From the NCBI RefSeq assembly GCF_000328565.1, contig NC_019966.1:6076001-6140000 (forward strand): a stretch of DNA of 64,000 nt. The letters run 5' to 3'. The DNA is from Mycobacterium sp. JS623 (GTDB taxonomy: Bacteria; Actinomycetota; Actinomycetes; Mycobacteriales; Mycobacteriaceae). This document shows, piece after piece, positions 40,082 through 48,466 of the stretch (position 1 is its first letter; every line of letters begins with the position of its first letter). A model generated the notes under the pieces. It made no database searches and had not been told where the DNA came from. It worked only from the letters and a program-made list of their open reading frames with translations. The position numbers and the translations under genes were made by a program.

Positions 40082-42052
40082 GTGAGCTTGGGGTTCGGAG
40101 TGCTAGTTGCACTGTTGTTGCTGGTGATCCCCGGGGCAGTAGTCGCACGTGTTGGCCGGCTAACTTGGCCGACCGCAGTCACGGTCGGTCCTGCACTGAC
40201 CTACGGCGTAGTGGGGTTGGCCATCGTTCCGTTTGGCGCACTTGGTATCCCGTGGAACGCATGGACGGCATTGTTTGCTCTGGCGATCGTCACAGGAATT
40301 GCGTGGTGTTTGCGGATGCTGCTCGGCCGCGTTCGCGACGTCGACGCGGAGGCTCGGGCGGTCGCTTACGGGCCCGCACTAGTGGTGGCGGCAGGTGTGC
40401 TGGTGGGCGCCCTGCTGATCGGGTTGGCCGCGGTTCGGGGGATGCCGAACTGGCAGTCGATTCCGAGTAACTGGGATTCGGTGTGGCACGCCAACACGAT
40501 TCGCTTCATCGTCGACACCGGCCAGGCCTCGCCGACCCACATGGGCGAGCTGCGCAACGTCGAAACCCACGAAGCGCTCTACTACCCGTCGACATTTCAC
40601 GCCCTTGCGGCGGTGTTCAGTCAGATCAGTGGAGCCGCGCCGACGACCGCCTACACGCTGAGCTCACTGGCCGCCTCGATCTGGTTGTTTCCGGCCAGCG
40701 CCGCGGCGCTGACGTGGCTGATGCTGCGCACCCGCACCGACCAGTGGCGCACGGCGGGCGCCGCCGCCGCCGCGGCCGCACTGTCCGCGTCGTTCACGGC
40801 ATTGCCCTACATCGAGTTCGACGTGGCATCGATGGCCAACCTGGTCGCCTACGGGATCGCCGTCCCGACGGTGGTGTTGGTGATATCGGCGCTGCGACAC
40901 CGCGACCGCATACCGCTGGCGGTGCTGGCGCTGCTCGGTGTGTTCTCCGTGCATATCACCGGCGGCGTGGTGGCGGTTCTGTTCGTGGTCGCCTGGTGGC
41001 TGTTCGACGCGCTGTGGCATCCCGTTCGCGGCCGCGTGGCCGACTTCGTCAACCTGGTGCTGATCGCCGCCCCGACAGTTGGGCTGCTGCTGCCGCAATT
41101 CCTTGGCGTGCTTCAGCAGGCGGAGATCATCGTCGGGCACGCGTTCGTCACCCACGAGGGCAAAAAGAAGGGGCTGTTCGACGCGGTCGTGCAGCACACC
41201 CGTCACCTCAATGACTTCCCGATCCAGTGGGTGCTGATCATCCTGGCGGCCGTCGGAGCGATCGTGTTGATCGCGCGTCGGGTGTGGTGGCCGCTGGCGG
41301 TGTGGTGGCTGTTGGTCGTGGCGATCGTGCACTCGTCGGCGCCGTTCGGTCTTGGGCCCGTCGGCCCCGTCATCGGAAAATTCGCCGACCTGTTTTACAG
41401 CGATCCGCGGCGGCTGTCGGGGGTGATCACGATCCTGCTGTACGCGGCGGACGGCATCGCCGTGTTCACGCTGGCTTCGTTGGTTGTCGCGGGAGCGCGC
41501 CGGGTGATCGACCGCGGGAGCCCACGGGCCTGGAACGTGGCGACGGCCGCCATCTGTGTGGTCGTCAGCATCGGCATCGGGCTCGCGTATCTACCGCGGG
41601 CCCAATTTCTGTTCGGCGAAAAGTACGACCGGGTGATGGTGGACGCCAAGGATCTGCAGGCGTGGGCGCATCTGGCCACTTTGCCAGGGGCCCACGACAC
41701 CCTGATCGCCGACGCGAACACCGACGGCACGGCGTGGATGTACGCCGTCGCTGACCTGCATCCGCTGTGGACTCACTACGACTATCCGGTTCAGCAGGGC
41801 CCGGGCTATCACCGGTTCATCATCTGGGCGTACGCCGATGATGCCGACACCGACCCGCGCGTCGCCGAGGCGGTCAAGGCGCTGAACATCCGGTACGTAG
41901 TCACCAGCACACCGGTGGTCCGCGGGTTCGTCATGCCCGACGGACTAGTGTCGCTAGATAGGTCACGGTCGTGGAAGAAGATCTACGACAACGGCGAGGC
42001 CCGCATCTACGAATGGCGCGGCAAAGAGCAGAAGACCGGAGAGGAAAAATGA
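40082..42052 (+). CDS. Polytopic membrane protein (Rv3779-like, putative glycosyltransferase)
   Basis: Encodes 656 residues from GTG 40082. Ten or more membrane helices are followed by a soluble C-terminal part (about 545-656) with DADTDPRVAEAVKALNIRYV. An extracytoplasmic loop near the N-terminus contains SIPSNWDSVWHANTI, a C-family (GT-C-like) feature. Rv3779 has been proposed to act in polyprenyl-phosphomannose/mannolipid synthesis; the exact role here is inferred. The stop overlaps the bpa start (ATGA). Located at the head of the galactan-export gene block. Confidence 0.75.
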   Translation: MSLGFGVLVALLLLVIPGAVVARVGRLTWPTAVTVGPALTYGVVGLAIVPFGALGIPWNAWTALFALAIVTGIAWCLRMLLGRVRDVDAEARAVAYGPALVVAAGVLVGALLIGLAAVRGMPNWQSIPSNWDSVWHANTIRFIVDTGQASPTHMGELRNVETHEALYYPSTFHALAAVFSQISGAAPTTAYTLSSLAASIWLFPASAAALTWLMLRTRTDQWRTAGAAAAAAALSASFTALPYIEFDVASMANLVAYGIAVPTVVLVISALRHRDRIPLAVLALLGVFSVHITGGVVAVLFVVAWWLFDALWHPVRGRVADFVNLVLIAAPTVGLLLPQFLGVLQQAEIIVGHAFVTHEGKKKGLFDAVVQHTRHLNDFPIQWVLIILAAVGAIVLIARRVWWPLAVWWLLVVAIVHSSAPFGLGPVGPVIGKFADLFYSDPRRLSGVITILLYAADGIAVFTLASLVVAGARRVIDRGSPRAWNVATAAICVVVSIGIGLAYLPRAQFLFGEKYDRVMVDAKDLQAWAHLATLPGAHDTLIADANTDGTAWMYAVADLHPLWTHYDYPVQQGPGYHRFIIWAYADDADTDPRVAEAVKALNIRYVVTSTPVVRGFVMPDGLVSLDRSRSWKKIYDNGEARIYEWRGKEQKTGEEK

Positions 42053-42552
42053 CGGCCAACCCCGACGACGACAACATCGAAATCATCGGCGGCGAACCCC
42101 GCGCGATGGCCGATGAGGATGCCGACGGCAAGTCGTTGACCGATCTGGTCGAGCAGCCTGCGAAGGTGATGCGGATCGGCACGATGATCAAGCAGCTGCT
42201 GGAGGAAGTGCGCGCAGCACCGCTGGACGACGCCAGCCGCAACCGGCTGCGCGACATCCACCGCACCAGCATTCGCGAGCTCGAGGACGGCCTGGCACCA
42301 GAACTTCGCGACGAACTCGAGCGGCTCACATTGCCGTTCACCGAGGACGGTGTCCCCTCCGACGCCGAACTGCGCATCGCACAGGCCCAGCTGGTCGGCT
42401 GGCTCGAAGGGCTGTTCCACGGCATCCAGACCGCGCTGTTCGCACAGCAGATGGCGGCCCGTCAGCAGTTGGAGCAGATGCGCCAGGGCGCGCTGCCACC
42501 CGGCGTGAGCATCCCAGGCCAGCGCGGCGGCGGGACCGGTCAGTACCTGTAG
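42049..42552 (+). CDS. bpa: Bacterial proteasome activator Bpa/PafE
   Basis: Encodes 167 residues. An acidic disordered N-terminus and long helices (VMRIGTMIKQLLEEVRAAP, a second pair around LFHGIQTALFAQQMAARQQ) form the ring-building four-helix bundle, and the protein ends in GQYL, the motif that docks on and opens the 20S proteasome. It promotes ATP-independent degradation of unfolded proteins. Length and ending match Rv3780. It overlaps the preceding gene by 4 bp and precedes wzt by 3 bp, linking protein turnover to the cell-wall genes. Confidence 0.92.
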   Translation: MTANPDDDNIEIIGGEPRAMADEDADGKSLTDLVEQPAKVMRIGTMIKQLLEEVRAAPLDDASRNRLRDIHRTSIRELEDGLAPELRDELERLTLPFTEDGVPSDAELRIAQAQLVGWLEGLFHGIQTALFAQQMAARQQLEQMRQGALPPGVSIPGQRGGGTGQYL

Positions 42553-42555
42553 CCC

Positions 42556-43356
42556 GTGGTTCACATCGAGACCCACAACGCGTGGGTGGAGTTTCCGATC
42601 TTCGACGCCAAGACGCGGTCGCTGAAGAAGGCGTTCCTCGGTAAGGCAGGCGGCGCGATCGGACGCAACGAGTCCAACGTCGTGGTCATCGAGGCGTTGC
42701 GCGACATCACGATGTCGCTCGAACTCGGCGACCGGGTAGGCCTCGTCGGGCACAACGGCGCAGGCAAGTCGACGCTGCTGAGGCTGCTGTCCGGGATCTA
42801 CGAACCGACCCGCGGCGTGGCATCTGTGACGGGCCGGGTGGCGCCGGTGTTCGACCTCGGCGTCGGAATGGACCCGGAAATCTCTGGGTTCGAGAACATC
42901 ATCATCCGTGGGCTGTTCCTCGGCCAGACGCGAAAGCAGATGATGGCCAAGGTCGATGAGATCGCGGAGTTCACCGAACTCGGCGACTACCTGTCGATGC
43001 CGCTGCGCACATACTCCACCGGTATGCGGGTGCGGTTGGCCATGGGCGTGGTCACCAGCATCGACCCCGAGATCCTGCTGCTTGACGAGGGCCTCGGCGC
43101 GGTGGATGCCGACTTCCTCAAAAAGGCGCAGTCGCGGCTGCAGGGTCTTGTCGAGCGGTCCGGAATCCTGGTATTCGCAAGCCATTCCAACGAATTCCTG
43201 GCCCGATTGTGCAAGACCGCGATGTGGATCGACCACGGCACCATCAAGATGACCGGCGGTATCGAGGATGTCGTGCGGGCGTACGAAGGCGAAGACGCGG
43301 CCCGGCACGTGCGAGAGGTCCTCGAAGAGGACGCCCGAGAGCAGGCGCATGACTGA
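42556..43356 (+). CDS. wzt: Galactan ABC exporter ATP-binding protein
   Basis: Encodes 266 residues from GTG 42556. ABC ATPase of the polysaccharide-export type: Walker A GHNGAGKST, signature YSTGMRVRL, Walker B ILLLDEGLGAVD, H-loop FASHSNE. It lacks the C-terminal sugar-binding domain of O-antigen Wzt proteins. With Wzm it is proposed to flip lipid-linked galactan across the membrane. Orthologue of Rv3781 (rfbE). The last 8 bp overlap glfT1. Confidence 0.92.
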   Translation: MVHIETHNAWVEFPIFDAKTRSLKKAFLGKAGGAIGRNESNVVVIEALRDITMSLELGDRVGLVGHNGAGKSTLLRLLSGIYEPTRGVASVTGRVAPVFDLGVGMDPEISGFENIIIRGLFLGQTRKQMMAKVDEIAEFTELGDYLSMPLRTYSTGMRVRLAMGVVTSIDPEILLLDEGLGAVDADFLKKAQSRLQGLVERSGILVFASHSNEFLARLCKTAMWIDHGTIKMTGGIEDVVRAYEGEDAARHVREVLEEDAREQAHD

Positions 43357-44248
43357 GTCGATCTGCGCGGTGGTCGTCACGCATCGACGGCCCGACGAGC
43401 TCGCCAAATCACTTGATGCGGTGTCAGCTCAGACCCGAGCACCCGATCACCTGGTGGTGGTCGACAACGACGACGACCGCCGCGTGCGCGAGATCGTCGA
43501 CGGCCAGCCGATCCCGTCGACCTATCTGGGGTCGCGCCGAAACCTGGGTGGCGCAGGCGGTTTCGCGTTGGGCATGCTGCACGCGCTGACCCTGGGCGCG
43601 GACTGGGTGTGGCTGGCCGACGACGACGGCAGACCGGCCGACTCCGAGGTGCTCGCCACACTGCTGGCGTGTGCTTTGAAGCACGGGCTGGCCGAGGTGT
43701 CGCCGATGGTGTGCGACATGGCGGATCCGCGGCGACTGGCGTTCCCGTTGCGGCGCGGCCTGGTGTGGCGCCGCTTGGCAAGCGAATTACAGGTGGGCAC
43801 AGAGGATCTACTGCCGGGCATTGCGTCACTGTTCAACGGTGCACTGATTGGCGCGTCGACACTGGAGGCTGTCGGGGTCCCCGACCTTCGGCTGTTCGTC
43901 CGCGGGGATGAAGTCGAGATGCATCGTCGGCTGGTGCGCTCCGGCCTGCCGTTCGGCACCTGCCTGAACGCGGTGTATCTGCATCCGCATGGCAGCGACG
44001 AGTTCAAACCGATCCTCGGCGGCCGGATGCACACCCAGTACCCGGACGACGCCTCGAAGCGGTTCTTTACCTACCGCAACCGCGGCTACCTGATGTCGCA
44101 GCCCGGCATGCGGAAACTTCTGCCTCAGGAGTGGATTCGCTTTGGTTGGTACTTTCTTGTGTCCCGCCGCGATCCGGCCGCCCTGTGGGAGTGGATTCGG
44201 TTGCGGCGCTTGGGTCGTCGCGAGAGATTCGAAAGGCCTGGCTCTTGA
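43349..44248 (+). CDS. glfT1: Galactofuranosyltransferase GlfT1
   Basis: Encodes 299 residues from ATG 43349; the longer frame from 43268 lies within wzt. GT-A fold of family GT2: AVVVTHRRPDELAKSLDA start, DDD metal site in WLADDDGRP, and acceptor region NGALIGASTLEAVG. It adds the first galactofuranose residues to the decaprenyl-PP-GlcNAc-Rha primer. Placed between wzt and wzm as in M. tuberculosis (Rv3782). Its stop overlaps the TTG start of wzm. Confidence 0.92.
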   Translation: MTESICAVVVTHRRPDELAKSLDAVSAQTRAPDHLVVVDNDDDRRVREIVDGQPIPSTYLGSRRNLGGAGGFALGMLHALTLGADWVWLADDDGRPADSEVLATLLACALKHGLAEVSPMVCDMADPRRLAFPLRRGLVWRRLASELQVGTEDLLPGIASLFNGALIGASTLEAVGVPDLRLFVRGDEVEMHRRLVRSGLPFGTCLNAVYLHPHGSDEFKPILGGRMHTQYPDDASKRFFTYRNRGYLMSQPGMRKLLPQEWIRFGWYFLVSRRDPAALWEWIRLRRLGRRERFERPGS

Positions 44249-45075
44249 CCTTCACCGATGCGGCCGCGCAGTCGCGCACGATGAGCCGCGCGTGGGGCGA
44301 TCTCGTCGCCGGATTCGGCAAGCGCGAGCTGTGGTTGCACCTGGGCTGGCAGGACATCAAGCAGCGATACCGGCGTTCGGTGCTCGGCCCCTTCTGGATC
44401 ACGATCGCGACGGGCGCTACAGCCATCGCGATGGGCCTGCTGTACTCGAAACTGTTCAAGCTGCCACTGGCCGAGCATCTGCCCTACGTGACGCTGGGCC
44501 TGATCATCTGGAATCTGATCAACGCCTCGATACTCGAGGGCGCAGAGGTGTTCGTCGCCAATGAGGGCCTGATCAAACAACTTCCAACGCCGTTGAGCGT
44601 GCATGTCTACCGGTTGGTGTGGCGCCAGGTGATCCTGTTCGCACACAACATCATCATCTTCGTCGTCATCGCGATCATTTTCCCCAAGGCATGGAAATGG
44701 ACCGACCTTGCGGTGATCCCGGCGCTGGGCCTGATCGTGCTGAATATGGTTTGGGTGTCGATCTGTTTCGGCATCCTGGCCACGCGCTATCGCGATATCA
44801 GCCCGCTGTTGTTCAGCCTTGTGCAGTTGTTGTTCTTCATGACGCCGATCATCTGGAACGAGTCGACGCTGCAGCAGCAGGGTGCGGGTTCCTACGCCAG
44901 GATCGTCGAACTCAACCCGCTGCTGCACTACCTGGACATCGTGCGGGCGCCCTTGTTGGGTGCTGACCAACAACTGCACCACTGGGTAATTGTCGTGGCG
45001 CTGACCGTGATCGGGTGGATGTTCGCCGCGTTGGCGATGCGCCAGTATCGCGCGCGTGTGCCGTATTGGGTCTAG
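44245..45075 (+). CDS. wzm: Galactan ABC exporter permease
   Basis: Encodes 276 residues if it starts at TTG 44245, which has GAAAGG 9 nt upstream and overlaps the glfT1 stop; ATG 44281 is the alternative. About six membrane helices and the ABC-2 export pattern (DIKQRYRRSVLGPFW, TPIIWNESTL, ELNPLLHYLDIVRAPLLG). It pairs with Wzt. Length agrees with Rv3783 (rfbD), supporting the TTG start. Confidence 0.9.
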   Translation: MTFTDAAAQSRTMSRAWGDLVAGFGKRELWLHLGWQDIKQRYRRSVLGPFWITIATGATAIAMGLLYSKLFKLPLAEHLPYVTLGLIIWNLINASILEGAEVFVANEGLIKQLPTPLSVHVYRLVWRQVILFAHNIIIFVVIAIIFPKAWKWTDLAVIPALGLIVLNMVWVSICFGILATRYRDISPLLFSLVQLLFFMTPIIWNESTLQQQGAGSYARIVELNPLLHYLDIVRAPLLGADQQLHHWVIVVALTVIGWMFAALAMRQYRARVPYWV

Positions 45076-45145
45076 CGTGTCGACTTGAGCGACTGAATCG
45101 TCGCGAAACTGCAGTTGTTGTGCAGCCGACTCGGGCGGTCTCGCG

Positions 45146-45868
45146 ATGACTGCAGTCTCGACCTCAACCGGGCACCCGGGTGGCCACGTACGGCAAACTG
45201 TCGCCGTGAGTGATCGCCCACCGCCATTCCCCCTCTGGCTGCGGACATTGCTGTGTCTGACCGCGTCGGCGATCTGTTTCGCGTTACTCGTCGCGGTGGC
45301 GTACAACATTCGCGGAGGCGGCGGTGCGCTCTGGCTCGACCGCGAGATCGCCGAGCGCGTGCATCCACATGTGGGACCCCGCAGGACAAAGCTGGCGCTC
45401 ACCCTTACCCAGATCGGATCGCCGATGTTCATTGTCCCGGCGACCCTGTCCGCCGCGCTGATCATCGCGGTCGCCCGCCGATCGATATGGACCGGAATCG
45501 TGGTGACCGCAACGGTGGGTTTGGTGGGGATCGGCAGCACTGTTGGGAAACAGATCATCACGGCGGCCCACCCGCCCCCTGGCTCGCCGATTCAGGTCGC
45601 ACTGGCACACACTTTCCCGTCCGGTCACGTGTCTGCGACGGTGTCGTTCCTTGGAATCGTGGCGATTGCCTTCGGCGCAAAGCCGCGGCATGTGCTTGTC
45701 TGGCTGGGGATCGCCGCCGTCACCGCGGTCGTAGCCGCGACGCGGATCTACTTGGGCGTCCATTGGTTCTCGGACACAGTGGGCGGCGTGTTCCTCGGCT
45801 GCAGCGCTGTGTTCGCCGGCGCCGCGCTATTGCCGCACCCGGACCGACGCCGCCCTCATCCGCCTTGA
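45146..45868 (+). CDS. PAP2-family membrane phosphatase
   Basis: Encodes 240 residues from ATG 45146; GTG 45206 in frame is possible and would remove 20 polar residues. Six helices with phosphatase motifs PSGH and RIYLGVHWFSD are present; the first motif (K-x6-RP) is changed to [11 protein letters not shown]. It probably dephosphorylates a lipid phosphate such as a polyprenyl or phosphatidate substrate. In the cell-wall region a role in decaprenyl-phosphate recycling is attractive but unproven. A strong hairpin follows. Confidence 0.82.
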   Translation: MTAVSTSTGHPGGHVRQTVAVSDRPPPFPLWLRTLLCLTASAICFALLVAVAYNIRGGGGALWLDREIAERVHPHVGPRRTKLALTLTQIGSPMFIVPATLSAALIIAVARRSIWTGIVVTATVGLVGIGSTVGKQIITAAHPPPGSPIQVALAHTFPSGHVSATVSFLGIVAIAFGAKPRHVLVWLGIAAVTAVVAATRIYLGVHWFSDTVGGVFLGCSAVFAGAALLPHPDRRRPHPP

Positions 45869-45876
45869 TAGCCAGA

Positions 45877-45906
45877 ACCCGGCTCCGCGGCATTGCGGAG
45901 CCGGGT
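45877..45906. terminator. Strong hairpin between convergent genes
   Basis: Perfect 12-bp arms ACCCGGCTCCGC and GCGGAGCCGGGT with a 6-nt loop, 9 bp after the PAP2 stop. It faces leftward genes on the other side, so it can serve both strands. No T-run. Confidence 0.75.
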
Positions 45907-45949
45907 CTGCGCACGCCGGATCAGCGGTTGGGCAGCGACAGGCGCGTAG

Positions 45950-46046
45950 TCACGCCACCGCATTGCTCAGCGTCGCCATCGCCTCGTAAACCTCCGGCGA
46001 TACCCGGTTGAGGTTGATTGCGGCGGGTTGTTTCAGTGGTCGTCAT
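45950..46046 (-). pseudogene. Decayed AhpD-like 5' fragment
   Basis: ATG 46046 has AGGAG about 5 nt upstream and reads MTTTETTRR. After a one-base shift the sequence continues LNRVSPEVYEAMATLSNAVA and stops at 45950. This parallels the start of the adjacent intact gene (MTTT..., KTSPELYEAMMGLSNAAA). It is a truncated, frameshifted tandem duplicate with its ribosome site still present. Confidence 0.6.
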
Positions 46047-46058
46047 GTCAGCTCCTGA

Positions 46059-46526
46059 TCAACGGCGCGGCGGCTCGAGGCGGATCGTCACGTTGATACG
46101 GTTCCATGCATTGATGGTGACCGCCATTGCGATGACCTGACTCAGCTCGCGTTCGGTGAAAACCGCTGCGGCCCTTGCATACACATCGTCGGGGACGTGG
46201 CCGTTGCCAAGTTCGGTGATCGCCTCGGTCAGCGCCAAAGCGGCGCGCTCACGGTCGGTGAACAAATCGCCGGCTTCCTCCCACGCCGCCAGCACGTCGA
46301 GCTTCTGCTCGCTCACACCGTGCTTGCGCCCGTCGCGGGTGTGCATGTCGAGGCAGAACGCGCAGTGGTTGATCTGCGAAGCGCGGATCTTGATCAGCTC
46401 GCCGAGCTCGGGCTCGACATCCTTGGCGGCCGCGTTGCTCAGCCCCATCATCGCCTCGTACAGCTCCGGCGACGTCTTGTAGATCTTCAGCCGGGTGGCG
46501 GGCAGGTTGTCCAATGTCGTTGTCAT
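46059..46526 (-). CDS. AhpD-like carboxymuconolactone decarboxylase family protein
   Basis: Encodes 155 residues from ATG 46526; TAGCGT ends 7 nt upstream (46534-46539), suggesting a leaderless transcript. The conserved core IRASQINHCAFCLDMHTRD has the redox CxxC plus His of AhpD-type alkylhydroperoxidases. It probably reduces peroxides or acts on an unknown small substrate. It is divergent from the MocR regulator, its likely controller, with 49 bp between the starts. Confidence 0.87.
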   Translation of the reverse strand: MTTTLDNLPATRLKIYKTSPELYEAMMGLSNAAAKDVEPELGELIKIRASQINHCAFCLDMHTRDGRKHGVSEQKLDVLAAWEEAGDLFTDRERAALALTEAITELGNGHVPDDVYARAAAVFTERELSQVIAMAVTINAWNRINVTIRLEPPRR

Positions 46527-46575
46527 GGCTCCAACGCTAAAACCGAAAGACCCATCTGCATGGTTCAATCTTCGT

Positions 46576-48012
46576 ATGGATTCATGGGCCAATCGCCGGT
46601 TCGATGTCGCCTCCGAAGCGGCTCCGGGAAGCCGCGACCTTCACCTTGACCTGGGCCAGACCATCACCCCCGGCGCCCGCGGAGCGAAAGACCTGCTGCT
46701 CAGCGCGCTTCGCGACGCCGTGCGATCGGGCCGGTTGGCGCCCGGCACCATGCTCCCGCCGTCCCGCAGCCTGGCCACCGACCTCGGATTGGCCCGCAAC
46801 ACCGTGGCGGACGCCTACTCCGAACTGGTCGCCGAGGGCTGGCTCGCGTCGCGGCAGGGCGCGGGCACCTGGGTGCTCAACGTCAGCGGAACCGGCATGC
46901 CCGCAACACCCCGCGGCGTGCGCGTCGTGCCGACGCACAATCTGATGCCCGGCTCGCCTGATGTGTCGGAGTTCCCGCGCACCGAATGGGTGGCCGCCAC
47001 CCGCCGGGCTCTGACCAACGCCCCCACCAACGCGCTGCGGATGGGTGATCCACGCGGCCGCCCGGAACTTCGCGACGCGCTCGCCGAATACCTCGCCCGT
47101 GCGCGCGGCGTGCGGACCTCACCGGAGTCGATCGTGATCTGCGCCGGTGTCCGACACGCGGTCGAGTTGTTGACGCGCGCGGTCGGCAGCCCGATCGCTG
47201 TCGAGGCCTACGGGCTGCACATCTTCCGCGACGCGATCGCCGCCCTCGGCGTGCCGACGGTTCCGATCGGACTCGACGAAAAGGGGGCTGTGGTAAGCGA
47301 TCTCGACGACGCGGACGCGCCCGCCGTCCTGCTCACCCCCGCTCATCACAACCCCCAAGGCATGCCGCTGCATCCGTCGCGGCGCATCGCCGTGATCGAA
47401 TGGGCGCAGCGCACCGATGGCTACATACTCGATGACGACTACGACGGCGAGTTCCGGTACGACCGCCAACCCGTCGGAGCCCTGCAGGGGCTATGCCCTC
47501 ACCGAGTCGCCTACATGGGGTCGACCAGCAAGAGCATGGCGCAGACACTTCGGCTCGGTTGGATGGCGCTGCCGGACGAGCTCGTCGATCCGGTGATCGA
47601 AGCCGCGGGCGGGGCACAGTTCTACGTGGACGCCATCAACCAGCTCACAATGGCTGACTTCATCACCAGCGGTCAGTACGACCGCCATATCCGAAGGATG
47701 CGCGTGCGCTACCGCAGACGCCGCGACATTCTCGTCGACGCGCTCACCGGATTCGATGTCGGAATCAGCGGCCTGGCCGCGGGCGTCAACGTGCTGCTGA
47801 CCCTGCCCGACGGCAGCGAGCACGAGGTGCTGCGGCGGGCCGGCGAGGCCGGTATCGCGCTGCAGGGCCTGTCACGGATGCGCCATCCGCTGGCCACGCT
47901 GCCCACCCGCGACGGCATCATCGTCGGCTTCGCCGCCCCAGCCGAGCACGCGTTCGCCGCGGCGGTCGAGGCACTGTGCGGTGTGCTGAGGGACAGCAGC
48001 TTGGCTGGCTAA
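46576..48012 (+). CDS. MocR/PdxR-type regulator (GntR plus aminotransferase domain)
   Basis: Encodes 478 residues from ATG 46576. GntR winged helix at about 30-100 (LLSALRDAVRSGRLAPGTML, LARNTVADAYSELVAEGWL) followed by a fold-type I aminotransferase-like domain with TPAHHNPQG, LDDDYDGEFRY and PLP lysine in YMGSTSKSMAQTLRLGW. Such proteins sense PLP or an amino-acid adduct. The divergent AhpD-like gene is its probable target. A decayed relative lies at 36566. Confidence 0.88.
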   Translation: MDSWANRRFDVASEAAPGSRDLHLDLGQTITPGARGAKDLLLSALRDAVRSGRLAPGTMLPPSRSLATDLGLARNTVADAYSELVAEGWLASRQGAGTWVLNVSGTGMPATPRGVRVVPTHNLMPGSPDVSEFPRTEWVAATRRALTNAPTNALRMGDPRGRPELRDALAEYLARARGVRTSPESIVICAGVRHAVELLTRAVGSPIAVEAYGLHIFRDAIAALGVPTVPIGLDEKGAVVSDLDDADAPAVLLTPAHHNPQGMPLHPSRRIAVIEWAQRTDGYILDDDYDGEFRYDRQPVGALQGLCPHRVAYMGSTSKSMAQTLRLGWMALPDELVDPVIEAAGGAQFYVDAINQLTMADFITSGQYDRHIRRMRVRYRRRRDILVDALTGFDVGISGLAAGVNVLLTLPDGSEHEVLRRAGEAGIALQGLSRMRHPLATLPTRDGIIVGFAAPAEHAFAAAVEALCGVLRDSSLAG

Positions 48013-48021
48013 GCTGCCCGG

Positions 48022-48435
48022 GTGGCCGAGCCCCCGATGTCGCCGAACCTGACGCTGAAAACCCAGGCGTGGCGGTTCATCGTCACCGGCGGGTTCTCCG
48101 CCATCGTCGACTTCGGCCTTTACGTGCTGCTGTACAAGGCGGTCGGCCTGCAGGTCGACCTGGCCAAGGCACTCAGCTTCATCGTCGGCACGATCACCGC
48201 GTACCTGATCAACCGGCGATGGACGTTCCAGGCCGAACCCAGCACGGCCCGGTTCATCGCGGTCATGACGCTGTACGGAATCACGTTCGCCGTGCAGGTC
48301 GGCCTCAACCATTACTGCCTGCATCTGTTCGATTACCGGACGTGGGCGGTGCCGGTGGCGTTCGTGATCGCCCAGGGCACCGCGACTGTGATCAACTTCA
48401 TCGTCCAGCGGGCGGTCATATTCCGGCTGCGCTGA
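48022..48435 (+). CDS. GtrA-family membrane protein (Rv3789-like)
   Basis: Encodes 137 residues from GTG 48022, which follows TAAGCT (48010-48015) by 6 nt. Four membrane helices of the GtrA family ([25 protein letters not shown]). Rv3789 has been proposed to flip decaprenyl-phosphoryl-arabinose or to anchor AftA; the data are not settled. It precedes dprE1 by 31 bp, consistent with a role in supplying arabinose donor to the outer face. Confidence 0.88.
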   Translation: MAEPPMSPNLTLKTQAWRFIVTGGFSAIVDFGLYVLLYKAVGLQVDLAKALSFIVGTITAYLINRRWTFQAEPSTARFIAVMTLYGITFAVQVGLNHYCLHLFDYRTWAVPVAFVIAQGTATVINFIVQRAVIFRLR

Positions 48436-48466
48436 GTCCCAGACGCCAGGCGGTACCCTCGTCACG

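Noticed and set aside
42007..43407. 466-residue leftward open frame
   Set aside because: It is antisense to bpa and wzt, which are firmly identified.
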